Shown: in pieces, positions 14,558 through 24,498 of the stretch | How the letters are laid out: the number at the start of each line of letters is the position of its first letter | Numbering within the stretch: position 1 is the stretch's first letter | Assembly (NCBI GenBank): GCA_937858705.1 | Contig: CALLZM010000021.1 | Coordinates: 1 to 64,000, forward strand | Direction of reading: 5' to 3' | DNA length: 64,000 bases | DNA from: an uncultured Candidatus Saccharibacteria bacterium | GTDB lineage: Bacteria > Patescibacteriota > Saccharimonadia > Saccharimonadales > Saccharimonadaceae | The notes under the pieces: generated by a model | Database searches by the model: none | Seen by the model: only the letters and a program-made list of their open reading frames with translations | Told to the model about the DNA's origin: nothing | Translations under genes and position numbers: made by a program

Positions 14558-15152
14558 TTATTTGGTACCTACCGTCATAGTCAAAACTCCCGATGGCGAG
14601 CGGGGCTATGATATTTACTCGCGATTGCTAGAGAATCGGATTATTTTCTTGGGCGATGAAGTAAATCATCAAACCGCCAATGTTGTCGTGGCGCAGCTGT
14701 TGCATCTTGCAAATGAAGATCCTTCAAAAGATATTTCACTCTATATCAATAGTCCCGGCGGAAGTGTCTATGACGGTCTGGCGATTCTTGACACCATGAA
14801 CCATATTCCGTGCCCTGTTGCTACCTACGGAGTAGGTTTACAGGCGAGTTTTGGTGCTGTATTGCTGGCGAGTGGTACGAAGGGCAAGCGCTTTTTGCTG
14901 CCAAATTCGAGGGTGATGATGCATCAGCCACATGGTGGACTGAGAGGGCAGATTACCGATCAAGAAATCAGCTTGCGCGAAGGAGTTCGTTTAAAAGAAT
15001 TACTGATAGACATCATGACCAAGGCGACTGGACAAAAACGAGCGAAAGTAAAAGAAGACATGGAGCGAGACTACTGGATGAATGCTGCTGAAGCGGTTGA
15101 ATATAGATTAGTCGATCAAGTGCTGGGTGGTACGGCCGCGGCAAAAAAATAG
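14547..15152 (+). CDS. clpP: ATP-dependent Clp protease proteolytic subunit
   Basis: 201 aa. The catalytic triad is readable as Ser101 (GVGLQASFGAV), His126 (MMHQPHGG) and Asp175 (ERDYWMNAAEA). The oxyanion motif SPGGSVYDGLAI is intact. It forms the 14-mer protease chamber fed by ClpX or ClpC-type unfoldases, which are not in this window. The start overlaps tig by 11 nt. A rich leader region, not a terminator, follows before rpoB. Confidence 0.96.
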   Translation: MSSNYLVPTVIVKTPDGERGYDIYSRLLENRIIFLGDEVNHQTANVVVAQLLHLANEDPSKDISLYINSPGGSVYDGLAILDTMNHIPCPVATYGVGLQASFGAVLLASGTKGKRFLLPNSRVMMHQPHGGLRGQITDQEISLREGVRLKELLIDIMTKATGQKRAKVKEDMERDYWMNAAEAVEYRLVDQVLGGTAAAKK

Positions 15153-15164
15153 GTTCATTTTTGC

Positions 15165-15193
15165 TTGACTTTTAGGTTAAGTGGCTCTACAAT
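15165..15193 (+). promoter_or_regulatory. Promoter of rpoBC
   Basis: TTGACT (15165-15170), 17 nt, TACAAT (15188-15193). Transcription from about 15200 gives a leader of about 200 nt. Confidence 0.75.
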
Positions 15194-15199
15194 GGAGTC

Positions 15200-15399
15200 T
15201 AATGAAGATAGTATAAATTGGGTTGACTATACACCACGCCCTTGGCGGGGGCTTTTTGGTGTCTAGACCTCGTTTAGTAAGCTTCGGCGCCGGCAAAACC
15301 ATAAAAAGCCTATAGAGCGGAGATGTAACTTGTCAACCCTACATCTCTTCCCTTGAGGCACACAACATCTTACTATCACTAATATCTGGAAGGAATGAT
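15200..15399 (+). promoter_or_regulatory. Structured attenuator-like leader of rpoBC
   Basis: The hairpin in CGCCCTTGGCGGGGGC runs into TTTTT (about 15238-15256), like an early intrinsic terminator enclosed by ACACCA/TGGTGT. Its T run, GGCTTTTT (15250-15257), can instead pair with AAAAAGCC (15303-15310), with GGT/ACC extending it, an anti-terminator arrangement. A second hairpin GAGATGTA/TACATCTC (15320-15327 with 15340-15347) has a 12-nt loop holding GTCAACCC (15332-15339). That loop is the exact complement of GGGTTGAC (15220-15227), so a long-range pseudoknot is possible. There is no rplJL upstream, so this is not an obvious L10 leader. It may sense RNA polymerase or growth state. Confidence 0.6.
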
Positions 15400-18300
15400 A
15401 TGGCTAAAACTACGCCTGCAACTACTTCGCAGCGCGTCTTTTTCACCGAAGACGATAAAACGCTTGAAGTCCCACAGCTCATTTCTCACCTGTCTAACTC
15501 TTGGCGTGATTTCGTCGAGACGGGGCTAGGAGAGATTTTTGCTGAAATCAACCCAATTGACGATTACACGGGTCAGAAATTGTCGCTCAATTTTAAAGAG
15601 TATCATTTTGAAGAGCCAAAGTTTTCAGATAAAGAGGCCAAAGAGAACAATCTTACTTTTGAAGCTCCACTGCATGTCACTGTAGAGCTAGTAAATAAGG
15701 TAACAGGGGAAGTAAAAGAGCAAGAAATCTACCTCGGCGATTATCCGTGGATGACGAGCAGGGGTACTTTTATCGTGAACGGTACAGAGCGAGTCGTTGT
15801 AAGCCAACTCATTCGCTCGGCTGGTATTTTCTTTACTGCCGATACCATCAATGGTCGCAACTACTATGGCGCAAAGCTTATTCCTGGTCGGGGCGCATGG
15901 CTCGAGTTTGAAACTGCCGCCAATGGTGCGATATATGTTAAGATTGACCGCCGCCGCAAGATACCAGTAACCACGCTACTGCGAGCGCTTGGTATCAGTA
16001 AGATTGGTGAGATCAAACAAGCATTCCAAGATATCGATACAGGGGACATCAAATACATTGAGGCAACTCTTGAAAAAGATACAACTCATGGCGCAAATGA
16101 GGCGCTCATTGAGGTATACCGCAAGCTTCGTCCGGGCGATCTGGCAACGGTTGACAATGCCCGCCAGATGATTGAACGCATGTTCTTTGACTTTAAACGG
16201 TTCGATTATAGTCGTGTCGGTCGCTACAAACTCAATCAACGACTTGGTATAGAAGTAGCAAACACCACTGAAAACCGAACTTTCCAGATGACTGATCTCG
16301 TGGCAATTATCCGCGAAATCATCCGTCTCAACAATACGCAGGGCCCTGTCGATGATATTGATGCGCTATCTAATCGCCGTATCAAGCTCGTCGGCGAATT
16401 GATTGCGCGACAATTCCGTGTCGGTATGCTTCGCATGCAGCGAAACATCATGGACCGCATGAGCATGAGCGATCTCGAAAGTGTTACGCCAAGCCAGCTC
16501 ATCAATGCACGACCAGTGGTTGCTGTGGTGCGCGAGTTCTTTGCAAGTTCACAGCTTTCACAGCTGCTCGATGAAGTAAACCCGCTTTCAGAACTAAGCC
16601 ATAAACGCCGCTTAAGCTCAATGGGCCCTGGTGGCTTGAGTCGTGAACGCGCTGGTTTCGATGTTCGTGACGCGCATCCAACCCACTATGGTCGTATTTG
16701 TTCGGTGGAAACCCCAGAGGGTGCCAACATTGGATTGGTGCTCAACCTTGCTGCGTATGCCAAAGTAAACGAATACGGCTTTATTGAAACGCCATATCGT
16801 AAGGTAAAAAACGGTCGTGTTACTGACGAAGTTGTGTATCTTGATGCAAGCCAAGAAATCGGCGAGGTTATCGCGGATGCTGGTGAACGAATCGATGAAA
16901 AAGGTACTTTTGTCGATGATCGCGTAAGCGCTCGTAAAGATCTTCGCCCAGAACAAGTCGATGCCAGCGAAGTAACGCTCATGGACGCTGCTCACAAGCA
17001 AATTCTCGGTTCGACTGCTGGCCTCGTGCCATTCATCGAGAAAAACCGTATCGACCGATCTTTGACTGGTTCAAACATGCAACGACAAGCTGTGCCACTT
17101 CTTACACCAGAAGCAGCAACAGTCGGCACTGGTATTGAGCATCAAGTAGCTATCGATTCGGGTCAACTTATCCTTGCTGAGGCCGATGGCGAAGTCGTTC
17201 GTGCCGATGGCGATATTGTCGAAGTGAAATACAAGGACGGCACCAAGAAATATGAGCCGATTCACTTTACAAAGTCGAATGACGATCGTTCGATCAACCA
17301 AAAAGTTCGAGTAGTTCGTGGCCAAAAAGTAAAGAAGGGCGATACACTCATCGAAGGCATGTCTGTTGCCGAAGGTGAACTGGCACTCGGTAAAGACTTA
17401 CTGGTGGCCTTCATGCCATGGGCTGGCTACAACATGGATGACGCTATTGTTTTGAGCAGTCGTTTAGTGCAAGATGATTCTCTGACAAGCATCAATATCA
17501 AGGACTTCACTGTTGAAGTTCGTGAGACCAAACTTGGTCCAGAGATTGTCACCAGAGACATTCCAAATGTGTCAGAAGATAGTCTCAGGCACCTCGATGA
17601 AGACGGTATAGTACAAATCGGTTCTGAAGTAAAAGCCGGCGATGTATTGGTGGGTAAAATTACACCAAAAGGCGAGCAAGAACTCTCAAGCGAAGAACGA
17701 CTGTTGCGCGCTATCTTTGGTGAAAAAGCCAAAGATGTTCGCGATACCTCACAGCGCATGAACAGTGCTGCTGGCGGTAAGGTTGTTGGCGTAAAAATCT
17801 TCAGCCGCGAAAATGGTCACGAGCTAAAAGCTGGTGTGCTGATGCAGATTCAGATATTTGTAGCGCAGCTTCGCAAGATCAGTGTTGGCGACAAACTCGC
17901 TGGCCGTCATGGAAATAAAGGTGTTATCGCGCGAATTCTTCCAGTTGAAGATATGCCGTACCTCGAAGACGGTACGCCAGTCGATATCGTTCTGAATCCA
18001 CTGGGTGTGCCAAGCCGTATGAACCTCGGACAGCTTTTTGAAACGCATCTTGGTATGGCTGCTCGGGCTCTTGGATACAAAGTAGCGACGCCGCCATTTA
18101 ACGGTGTTCCGGCAACTGTCATTGAAGAGCAGCTTGAAAAAGCTGGCATGAATAAAGATGGTAAAAGTCAGTTGTTTGATGGCCGAACTGGCGATCCATT
18201 TGAAGAGCGAACGACGGTCGGTGTGATGCACATGCTGAAACTTCACCACATGGTAAGTGATAAAATTCACGCTCGTTCGACCGGACCATACACTATGGTC

Positions 18301-18753
18301 ACCCAACAGCCACTTGGTGGTAAGGCGCAAAACGGTGGTCAGCGCTTTGGTGAAATGGAGGTGTGGGCATTGGAAGCATACGGCGCAGCATCTATTTTGC
18401 AGGAAATGCTTACCATTAAATCGGACGATGTCTACGGTCGCGCAAAAGCTTACGAATCGATCATTAAAGACGAACAAATTGTTGGTCCGAAGCTTCCAGA
18501 AAGTTTCAATGTTTTGGTAAAAGAGCTCCAAGGTCTCGGTCTTCGTGTTGACCTGATCGACGAAGGAGTCGAAGTAATTGATGCCGAGCAAGTGATCGCG
18601 TCTGCTGGCCCAGCCGATAAAACGGTACCAAGCTCAGTTATAAGTGACGATGATGACACGGAAACGGTACTAGATGAAGCTGACGATATCGATCTCGAAG
18701 AAGACGGTCTCAATATCGAAACAGCCGAAGAATTTAAGGAAGAGGAGGCCTAG
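15400..18753 (+). CDS. rpoB: RNA polymerase subunit beta
   Basis: 1117 aa, shorter than E. coli beta (1342) because lineage-specific insertions are absent. The rifampicin pocket (about residues 380-410) reads [17 protein letters not shown] then [20 protein letters not shown]. The key Asp, His and Ser are kept, with several nearby changes against E. coli. The C-terminal part has RHGNKGVI and [24 protein letters not shown], and the chain ends in a long acidic tail. The ATG is preceded by GGAAGGAATG. rpoC starts one nt after the stop. Confidence 0.98.
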   Translation: MAKTTPATTSQRVFFTEDDKTLEVPQLISHLSNSWRDFVETGLGEIFAEINPIDDYTGQKLSLNFKEYHFEEPKFSDKEAKENNLTFEAPLHVTVELVNKVTGEVKEQEIYLGDYPWMTSRGTFIVNGTERVVVSQLIRSAGIFFTADTINGRNYYGAKLIPGRGAWLEFETAANGAIYVKIDRRRKIPVTTLLRALGISKIGEIKQAFQDIDTGDIKYIEATLEKDTTHGANEALIEVYRKLRPGDLATVDNARQMIERMFFDFKRFDYSRVGRYKLNQRLGIEVANTTENRTFQMTDLVAIIREIIRLNNTQGPVDDIDALSNRRIKLVGELIARQFRVGMLRMQRNIMDRMSMSDLESVTPSQLINARPVVAVVREFFASSQLSQLLDEVNPLSELSHKRRLSSMGPGGLSRERAGFDVRDAHPTHYGRICSVETPEGANIGLVLNLAAYAKVNEYGFIETPYRKVKNGRVTDEVVYLDASQEIGEVIADAGERIDEKGTFVDDRVSARKDLRPEQVDASEVTLMDAAHKQILGSTAGLVPFIEKNRIDRSLTGSNMQRQAVPLLTPEAATVGTGIEHQVAIDSGQLILAEADGEVVRADGDIVEVKYKDGTKKYEPIHFTKSNDDRSINQKVRVVRGQKVKKGDTLIEGMSVAEGELALGKDLLVAFMPWAGYNMDDAIVLSSRLVQDDSLTSINIKDFTVEVRETKLGPEIVTRDIPNVSEDSLRHLDEDGIVQIGSEVKAGDVLVGKITPKGEQELSSEERLLRAIFGEKAKDVRDTSQRMNSAAGGKVVGVKIFSRENGHELKAGVLMQIQIFVAQLRKISVGDKLAGRHGNKGVIARILPVEDMPYLEDGTPVDIVLNPLGVPSRMNLGQLFETHLGMAARALGYKVATPPFNGVPATVIEEQLEKAGMNKDGKSQLFDGRTGDPFEERTTVGVMHMLKLHHMVSDKIHARSTGPYTMVTQQPLGGKAQNGGQRFGEMEVWALEAYGAASILQEMLTIKSDDVYGRAKAYESIIKDEQIVGPKLPESFNVLVKELQGLGLRVDLIDEGVEVIDAEQVIASAGPADKTVPSSVISDDDDTETVLDEADDIDLEEDGLNIETAEEFKEEEA

Positions 18754-18754
18754 A

Positions 18755-21700
18755 ATGGTACACTATACTTCAAACTCAGGTATAGCTGATTTCGATGCAG
18801 TCGGGCTGGCAGTTGCAAGTGCTGATGACATTCGCAAATGGAGTCATGGTGAAGTCACCAAACCTGAAACCATCAACTATCGAACGCAAAAACCAGAACG
18901 AGACGGTCTGTTTTGCGAACGAATCTTTGGCCCAGTCAAAGATATCAACCCGCACGATGGCAAACTCCGTGGCGTGCGTTCTCGTGAAGCTGCAGTCGAT
19001 AAGAACGGCGAAATTGTCACCAAAAGCATTGTTCGTCGTGAACGAATGGGTCACATTGAGCTAGCGACACCAGTTGCGCACATTTGGTTCATGCGTGGCA
19101 TGCCAAGTGCCATCGGTTTAGTACTAGGTATGACGGTGCGAAATCTTGAACGAATCGCTTACTTCGCAACCTATGTCATATTGTCTGTCGATGAAACCAA
19201 GCGAGACCAAATGCTCGCCGATCTCGAAGCCGAAACCGAGGCTGGCCGTGTAGCTATAAAGATGCGCTATGAGCGAGACGCTGGTGTTGAAGGCGCTGAT
19301 GTGAAGCAATTGGCTCAAGAGCAATCAAAAGAGCTTGAGGAACTGGAAGAAAGCTTTGCTTCTAAGAAATCTCAACTGGATAGTCTACAAAAACATGCGC
19401 TCATCAATGAAGCGGATTTCCGTGGATTACCAGAGGAATACGAAGAGTTAGTAGAAGTTGGCATGGGTGGTGCAGCGCTTGCACGAATGCTTGAAGAGGT
19501 TGATATGAGTGAGCTCATTGCTCGACTCACCGAAGAAGTTGAGTCAGCTAAAGGTCAGCGAGAAAAGAAACTATTCAAACGCCTTAAGCTTCTTGAGAGT
19601 ATGCATGCTGCTGGCATCAAACCAACTAGCTTGGTTATGACAGCCCTACCAGTCATTCCTCCAGATCTTCGCCCAATGGTGCAACTTACTGGTGGTCGCT
19701 TTGCTACCTCAGATCTTAACGATCTGTACCGAAGGGTCATCAACCGAAACAATCGTTTGAAAAAGCTTATTGAGCTCAACGCCCCTGAAGTCATCCGTCG
19801 CAACGAAATGCGCATGCTCCAAGAGGCGGTCGATAGTCTTATCGACAACAGTGCTGCTCGTGGTGGTCGAGCTGTCAATGCCACTGGCGGTCGCCGTCGC
19901 TTGAAGTCACTCAGCGATATGCTAAAGGGCAAACAAGGTCGCTTCCGCCAGAACCTGCTTGGTAAACGAGTTGACTATTCTGGTCGTTCGGTCATTGTCG
20001 TAGGTCCAAAACTCAAGATCCACCAGTGTGGACTGCCAAAACAAATGGCGCTTGAGCTGTTCAAGCCATTTGTTATCAGCTGGCTGATTCGCCACGATCA
20101 CGCGCACAATATCCGCAGCGCTACTCGACTTATCGATGCTGGCGAAGCAGTGGTATGGGACGCATTAGACGAAGTGATCGAAGGTAAGTATGTACTATTG
20201 AACCGTGCGCCATCGCTCCACCGTTTGTCTATCCAGGCATTCCAGCCGAAACTCGTTGAAGGTAAGGCTATCCAGCTGCATCCGTTAGTTGCAAATGGCT
20301 TCAACGCCGACTACGATGGCGACCAGATGGCGGTTCACTTGCCACTTTCTGATGAAGCACAGGCCGAAGCGAAGGAGCTGATGAGTGCAACCAACAACCT
20401 GCTGAAACCAGCTGATGGTTCGCCGGTGCTCAATATTGGTCAAGATGTTGTGCTCGGTAACTACTACCTTACCTATGAAAAACCAGGTGTATTCGATAAA
20501 GACGAAGTGAAAACATTTGCTAGCAGCTACGACGCAGAGCTGGCATACGACCTTGGTAAGCTGAAGCTACAAAGCCCAATTCGTGTACGAACCAAGGGCG
20601 AAATTCGCAACACTACACTTGGTCGCGTATTCTTTAACGAAATTTTGCCCGAAGATTTTCCGTACGATAACAGCGTGCAAAATAAGAAGCAACTCAAGCG
20701 AGTGCTGGCGAAGATCTTCGATAGGTACGGCGCTGAAGTAACTGCTCAAACAGCCGACCGCATGAAGGGGCTGGCTTTCCGTTTTGCGACGGTCGCAGCA
20801 GTATCGACGGGCAAAGACGATTATCCACATTTCGAAGAGGTGTCTGAATTCGTGGCTGAAGGTGACGCTAAGACAGCGCTCATCTCGAACCAATACGACG
20901 AGGGCCTCATTACCGAAGAAGAGCGATATAGTCTCACTGTTGCTGCATGGCGATCGGTCGACAACAAGGTCACCGACTTCCTGAAGGACAAGCTTGCGCA
21001 CATGGACACCAGCATTTCTGTTATGGTGAACTCTGGTGCTCGTGGTGATATCTCGAATGTGAAGCTCGCGAGCGCAATGATCGGTATTCAGGTGGACGCC
21101 ACTAACCGTGAAATTGAGCTGCCTGTTCGTTCAAGCTTCATCCAGGGTCTATCAAGCCTTGAGGCTTTCGTGGCTACTCGAGGTTCTCGAAAGGGACTCA
21201 TCGATACTGCTCTTAAAACCGCAGACTCCGGGTATCTTACTCGCCGCTTGGTCGATGTAAGCCAAGATGTCTTTACGGTTGAAGATGAAGCTGGAGATGA
21301 CGAAGGCTTTGCTGTGTATCGAAGCGAATCTGAAGATACGATGATCTCCTTTGGCAATCGCCTCTATGGTCGCTTTACGGCCGAAGCCGTACCAGGTCAT
21401 ATCGAAGCCGATACGCTCATCACGCGTGAAATAGCCGAGGCAATCGAAGCTGATCCAAGCATCGACGAAGTGAGAATCCAATCAGTACTATCGACCAACA
21501 ATCTTCGTGGTATTCCAAAGAAGAGCTACGGTATCGACATGGCGACCAATCAGCTTATCGAAGCCGACCAGCCAGTGGGTGTTATCGCTGCTCAGTCAGT
21601 CGGTGAGCCAGGTACGCAGCTCACGCTCCGAACTTTCCACAACTCCGGTGTGGCTGGTGGCGACATTACCCAGGGTCTGCCTCGAGTTGAAGAGCTCTTT

Positions 21701-22582
21701 GAAGCGCGAACACCAAAAGGCCAGGCGTATATTACGGAAGTGACCGGTTTGGTCGATGTGTGGGAAGACGGCAATAAGTACATCGTGCAAGTCACTCCAG
21801 AGTCTGGCAAAGTAGAGCGCATCCAGCTCGATGGCCGCAAGCCAATCGTCAAATCTGGCTCGGATATCAAAGTTGGTGACATTTTGGCTACGGGTGAGCA
21901 CGAAGCCAAGCCAATTGTTGCGCCGTTTGATGGCGTGGTCGAAATTGCCGAAGATACTTTGGTGCTTGCTGCCAACGCGAGTGCGCCAGCTCGCTACGAA
22001 ATTCCTGGCAATACTCAATTGGTCGTCAAGCCAAACGATGTTGTCGAAGCAGGCGACCGCCTCACTATTGGTTCATTGAACTTGCATGATCTCATGCGAC
22101 TCAAGGGAACAGAGGCGACACAGCGCTACATCATCAACGAAGTGCTCTATATCTACGCTGCGCAAGGTCAAGATGTGGCTGATAAGCACCTCGAGATCAT
22201 CGTGCGCCAGATGTTCAGCCGCGTGCAAATCGAAGATTCTGGTGACAGTAGCTTCGTGACAGGCGATATTGTATCGAAGGCAGCTGTAGTAGATGAGAAC
22301 AAGGAATTGGCGACTGAAGGTAAAGAGCCTGCGCAGTATAGCCAATTGCTTCTCGGTATCACCAAGGTGTCCATCTGGAGCGATAGCTGGCTCTCGGCTG
22401 CATCATTCCAAGATACAACTCGAGTGCTCATCAACGCCGCTACTAGCGGTCGCGCCGACCATCTCGAAGGCCTTAAGGAAAATGTGATCATTGGTCGCAA
22501 GATCCCTGTTGGCACAGGTGTCGTGAACGATGCCGCGCCTGAAGCCGATATCGAGGAAGAGTTTGAAGAAGTAGCTGCGTAA
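18755..22582 (+). CDS. rpoC: RNA polymerase subunit beta' without zinc sites
   Basis: 1275 aa. The catalytic loop [12 protein letters not shown] (about 517) holds the three Mg-binding aspartates, with Tyr in place of the usual Phe. The bridge and trigger region ([20 protein letters not shown]) and [13 protein letters not shown] are conserved. Both zinc sites have lost their ligands: the N-terminal zinc-binding domain reads [16 protein letters not shown] and [12 protein letters not shown] with no cysteine. The second site reads [19 protein letters not shown] where others have four Cys. The ATG at 18755 has GAGGAGG before it. An intrinsic terminator follows. Confidence 0.98.
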   Translation: MVHYTSNSGIADFDAVGLAVASADDIRKWSHGEVTKPETINYRTQKPERDGLFCERIFGPVKDINPHDGKLRGVRSREAAVDKNGEIVTKSIVRRERMGHIELATPVAHIWFMRGMPSAIGLVLGMTVRNLERIAYFATYVILSVDETKRDQMLADLEAETEAGRVAIKMRYERDAGVEGADVKQLAQEQSKELEELEESFASKKSQLDSLQKHALINEADFRGLPEEYEELVEVGMGGAALARMLEEVDMSELIARLTEEVESAKGQREKKLFKRLKLLESMHAAGIKPTSLVMTALPVIPPDLRPMVQLTGGRFATSDLNDLYRRVINRNNRLKKLIELNAPEVIRRNEMRMLQEAVDSLIDNSAARGGRAVNATGGRRRLKSLSDMLKGKQGRFRQNLLGKRVDYSGRSVIVVGPKLKIHQCGLPKQMALELFKPFVISWLIRHDHAHNIRSATRLIDAGEAVVWDALDEVIEGKYVLLNRAPSLHRLSIQAFQPKLVEGKAIQLHPLVANGFNADYDGDQMAVHLPLSDEAQAEAKELMSATNNLLKPADGSPVLNIGQDVVLGNYYLTYEKPGVFDKDEVKTFASSYDAELAYDLGKLKLQSPIRVRTKGEIRNTTLGRVFFNEILPEDFPYDNSVQNKKQLKRVLAKIFDRYGAEVTAQTADRMKGLAFRFATVAAVSTGKDDYPHFEEVSEFVAEGDAKTALISNQYDEGLITEEERYSLTVAAWRSVDNKVTDFLKDKLAHMDTSISVMVNSGARGDISNVKLASAMIGIQVDATNREIELPVRSSFIQGLSSLEAFVATRGSRKGLIDTALKTADSGYLTRRLVDVSQDVFTVEDEAGDDEGFAVYRSESEDTMISFGNRLYGRFTAEAVPGHIEADTLITREIAEAIEADPSIDEVRIQSVLSTNNLRGIPKKSYGIDMATNQLIEADQPVGVIAAQSVGEPGTQLTLRTFHNSGVAGGDITQGLPRVEELFEARTPKGQAYITEVTGLVDVWEDGNKYIVQVTPESGKVERIQLDGRKPIVKSGSDIKVGDILATGEHEAKPIVAPFDGVVEIAEDTLVLAANASAPARYEIPGNTQLVVKPNDVVEAGDRLTIGSLNLHDLMRLKGTEATQRYIINEVLYIYAAQGQDVADKHLEIIVRQMFSRVQIEDSGDSSFVTGDIVSKAAVVDENKELATEGKEPAQYSQLLLGITKVSIWSDSWLSAASFQDTTRVLINAATSGRADHLEGLKENVIIGRKIPVGTGVVNDAAPEADIEEEFEEVAA

Positions 22583-22605
22583 ATCTACTTCATCCAGACC
22601 CTACG

Positions 22606-22633
22606 AAACCCCGCTCGGAAGAAGCGGGGTTTT
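22606..22633 (+). terminator. Terminator of rpoBC
   Basis: AAACCCCGCT, 7-nt loop, AGCGGGGTTT followed by more T. Confidence 0.9.
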
Positions 22634-22715
22634 CGGCGCTTTCATGCCTTTTCACAACCGCTATATGTACTGCTCCCTGTGTCGTGCTTCATGAGTCTCA
22701 CAGCCAAGAATTGGG

Positions 22716-22744
22716 TAGACAAATGCAACTAACAGTGCTATACT
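22716..22744 (+). promoter_or_regulatory. Promoter of rpsL-rpsG
   Basis: TAGACA (22716-22721), 17 nt, TATACT (22739-22744). The leader of about 120 nt up to rpsL may carry control elements, but I see no strong hairpin. The stretch from the rpoC terminator to this promoter holds nothing else recognisable. Confidence 0.7.
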
Positions 22745-22871
22745 GTAAGAGAGTTTCCGTTTATTTATAGTGTGAAAAAGTGTACAAGACGCACCATAGA
22801 ATAAACATCAGGTCTTACGGATTGCTGCCGGATTGCCAAATCATTACTAAAATAAGGGAGTCATATTTCAT

Positions 22872-23285
22872 ATGCCTACAATTAACCAATTGGTACGAAA
22901 GCCTCGCCAGACTGCGAAAAAGAAGTCGAAGTCTCCAGCGCTTGGCCGTATTCACAACGCGCTGAAGGTTCGTTATTACGAGCAAAACGCTCCTCTCAAA
23001 CGAGGCGTTTGCGTAAAAGTCACCACTAAAACGCCGAAAAAGCCAAACTCTGCGCTTCGTAAAGTGGCTCGTGTCCGCCTGAACAATGGCCACGAAGTCT
23101 GGGCGTATATTGGCGGAGAAGGTCACAACCTCCAGGAACACGCTGTTGTGCTAATTCGTGGCGGTCGTGTGCCAGACCTTCCAGGTGTGCGCTACCATAT
23201 TGTTCGTGGTGCACTCGATCTCCAAGGTGTTCAGAAACGACAACAAGGCCGTTCAAAATACGGTACAAAGAAGGGCGGTAAATAA
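22872..23285 (+). CDS. rpsL: Ribosomal protein S12
   Basis: 137 aa, decoding-centre protein of the 30S subunit. [17 protein letters not shown] and [18 protein letters not shown] are typical. The loop normally reading RVKDLPGV is RVPDLPGV here: the lysine at E. coli position 87, where changes give streptomycin resistance, is a proline. A C-terminal extension of about 12 basic residues is present. It is first of an operon with rpsG. Confidence 0.98.
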   Translation: MPTINQLVRKPRQTAKKKSKSPALGRIHNALKVRYYEQNAPLKRGVCVKVTTKTPKKPNSALRKVARVRLNNGHEVWAYIGGEGHNLQEHAVVLIRGGRVPDLPGVRYHIVRGALDLQGVQKRQQGRSKYGTKKGGK

Positions 23286-23287
23286 TT

Positions 23288-23767
23288 ATGCCTAGGAAAG
23301 TAACCAAAAAACTACAACGAACGCTCAAGCCAGATCGTCGGTATCAGAGCGTTATGGTACAGCGACTTATCAATAAGTCGATGCTTGACGGCAAAAAACT
23401 GACTGCTGAACGAGCTGTTTATAGCGCCCTGGAGCAAGCTGCCAAAAAGCTTGACTCTGAAGATCCACTAGCGATTTTCGAGAAAGCCCTCAAAAATGTC
23501 TCACCAGACTTTGAGGTGAAATCTCGCCGTGTCGGTGGTGCGAACTACCAGATTCCTTTCCCAGTTCAGGGTCATCGTCAGCTTCATTATGCGTTTTCGT
23601 GGCTTGTTCAATCTGCCCGAGCTCGTAGTGGTATGCCGTATGCACAGCGCCTCGCACTTGAAATCGTCGATGCGCACAACCAAGCAGGCGCGGCCTACAA
23701 AAAGAAAGAAGACACGCACAAGATGGCAGAGGCTAACCGAGCATTTGCGCACTTTGCAAGAGGGTAA
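23288..23767 (+). CDS. rpsG: Ribosomal protein S7
   Basis: 159 aa. It nucleates folding of the 16S rRNA 3' domain. MPRKVTKKLQRTLKPDRRYQ and VGGANYQIPFPV are characteristic. It starts 2 nt after rpsL and is followed by a terminator, so fusA is not in this operon. Confidence 0.98.
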   Translation: MPRKVTKKLQRTLKPDRRYQSVMVQRLINKSMLDGKKLTAERAVYSALEQAAKKLDSEDPLAIFEKALKNVSPDFEVKSRRVGGANYQIPFPVQGHRQLHYAFSWLVQSARARSGMPYAQRLALEIVDAHNQAGAAYKKKEDTHKMAEANRAFAHFARG

Positions 23768-23790
23768 GACTCATTATTCTCTCTATAATA

Positions 23791-23817
23791 AATACTCCGT
23801 TTCGGCGGGGTATTTTA
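23791..23817 (+). terminator. Terminator of rpsL-rpsG
   Basis: AATACTCCG and CGGGGTATT (9 bp, one G-T pair), then TT. Confidence 0.75.
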
Positions 23818-23879
23818 ATTGCGTGCGAATTGACTGCTAGTCCAGAGCTAGTGATATAATGTAACTAAGGAGTAAATAT

Positions 23880-24374
23880 ATGCCCAGTTTTTCATTTGAT
23901 ATCGTTTCAGAAATTGACAAAGCCGAGATGAACAATGTATTCATGCAGGTGGAAAAAGAAATCAGTACTCGCTACGATTTTCGTGGTACAGCCGCCAATG
24001 TGGAGTGGCTCGATGATAAAAAAGGCTTCAAAATCACTGGCGATAACGAATGGCAAGTTGAAGCGGTGCTGGATATCGTCCGCAAGAAACTAGCCGCCAG
24101 AGAACAATCGAGTAAATCTCTCGACTTGACTCGCGAAAAAATAGTCGCCAACCTCAAGACTACCTGGGATATTCCGTTTAAAGCTGGCCTCGCACAAGAT
24201 ATCGCCAAAAAGATGGCTGCTGATATTCGCGCAGAAGTGCCAAAAGCCAAGCCGCAAATACAAGGCGAAGCGGTACGCGTCACCTCTGGAAGCAAAGATG
24301 ATCTTCAAAAAGTCATCGCCTATCTACGACAACAAGACTACGACACACCTTTGCAGTTCATAAACTATCGGTAA
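23880..24374 (+). CDS. yajQ: YajQ family nucleotide-binding protein
   Basis: 164 aa. The family pattern is clear from [29 protein letters not shown] and the C-terminal [15 protein letters not shown]. Two ferredoxin-like domains bind nucleotides; some relatives bind cyclic di-GMP and act in gene control. The role here is unknown. It is a single-gene unit with AAGGAG at the start, placed between rpsG and fusA. Confidence 0.93.
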   Translation: MPSFSFDIVSEIDKAEMNNVFMQVEKEISTRYDFRGTAANVEWLDDKKGFKITGDNEWQVEAVLDIVRKKLAAREQSSKSLDLTREKIVANLKTTWDIPFKAGLAQDIAKKMAADIRAEVPKAKPQIQGEAVRVTSGSKDDLQKVIAYLRQQDYDTPLQFINYR

Positions 24375-24498
24375 AAAATCTTTTCGCCATTTTCATTTTT
24401 CGTCATCATCTGATACAATAGACCTAAGTCTAGTTTTTTGGTGTCTTGAAAACAGTATCAAAAACTTGAAATATCATTTAAGAAAAGGAATAGAATCC

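Noticed and set aside
17824-18591. 255-codon open frame on the minus strand
   Set aside because: It lies wholly inside rpoB, is rich in residues typical of an antisense shadow, and has no ribosome binding site or family features.
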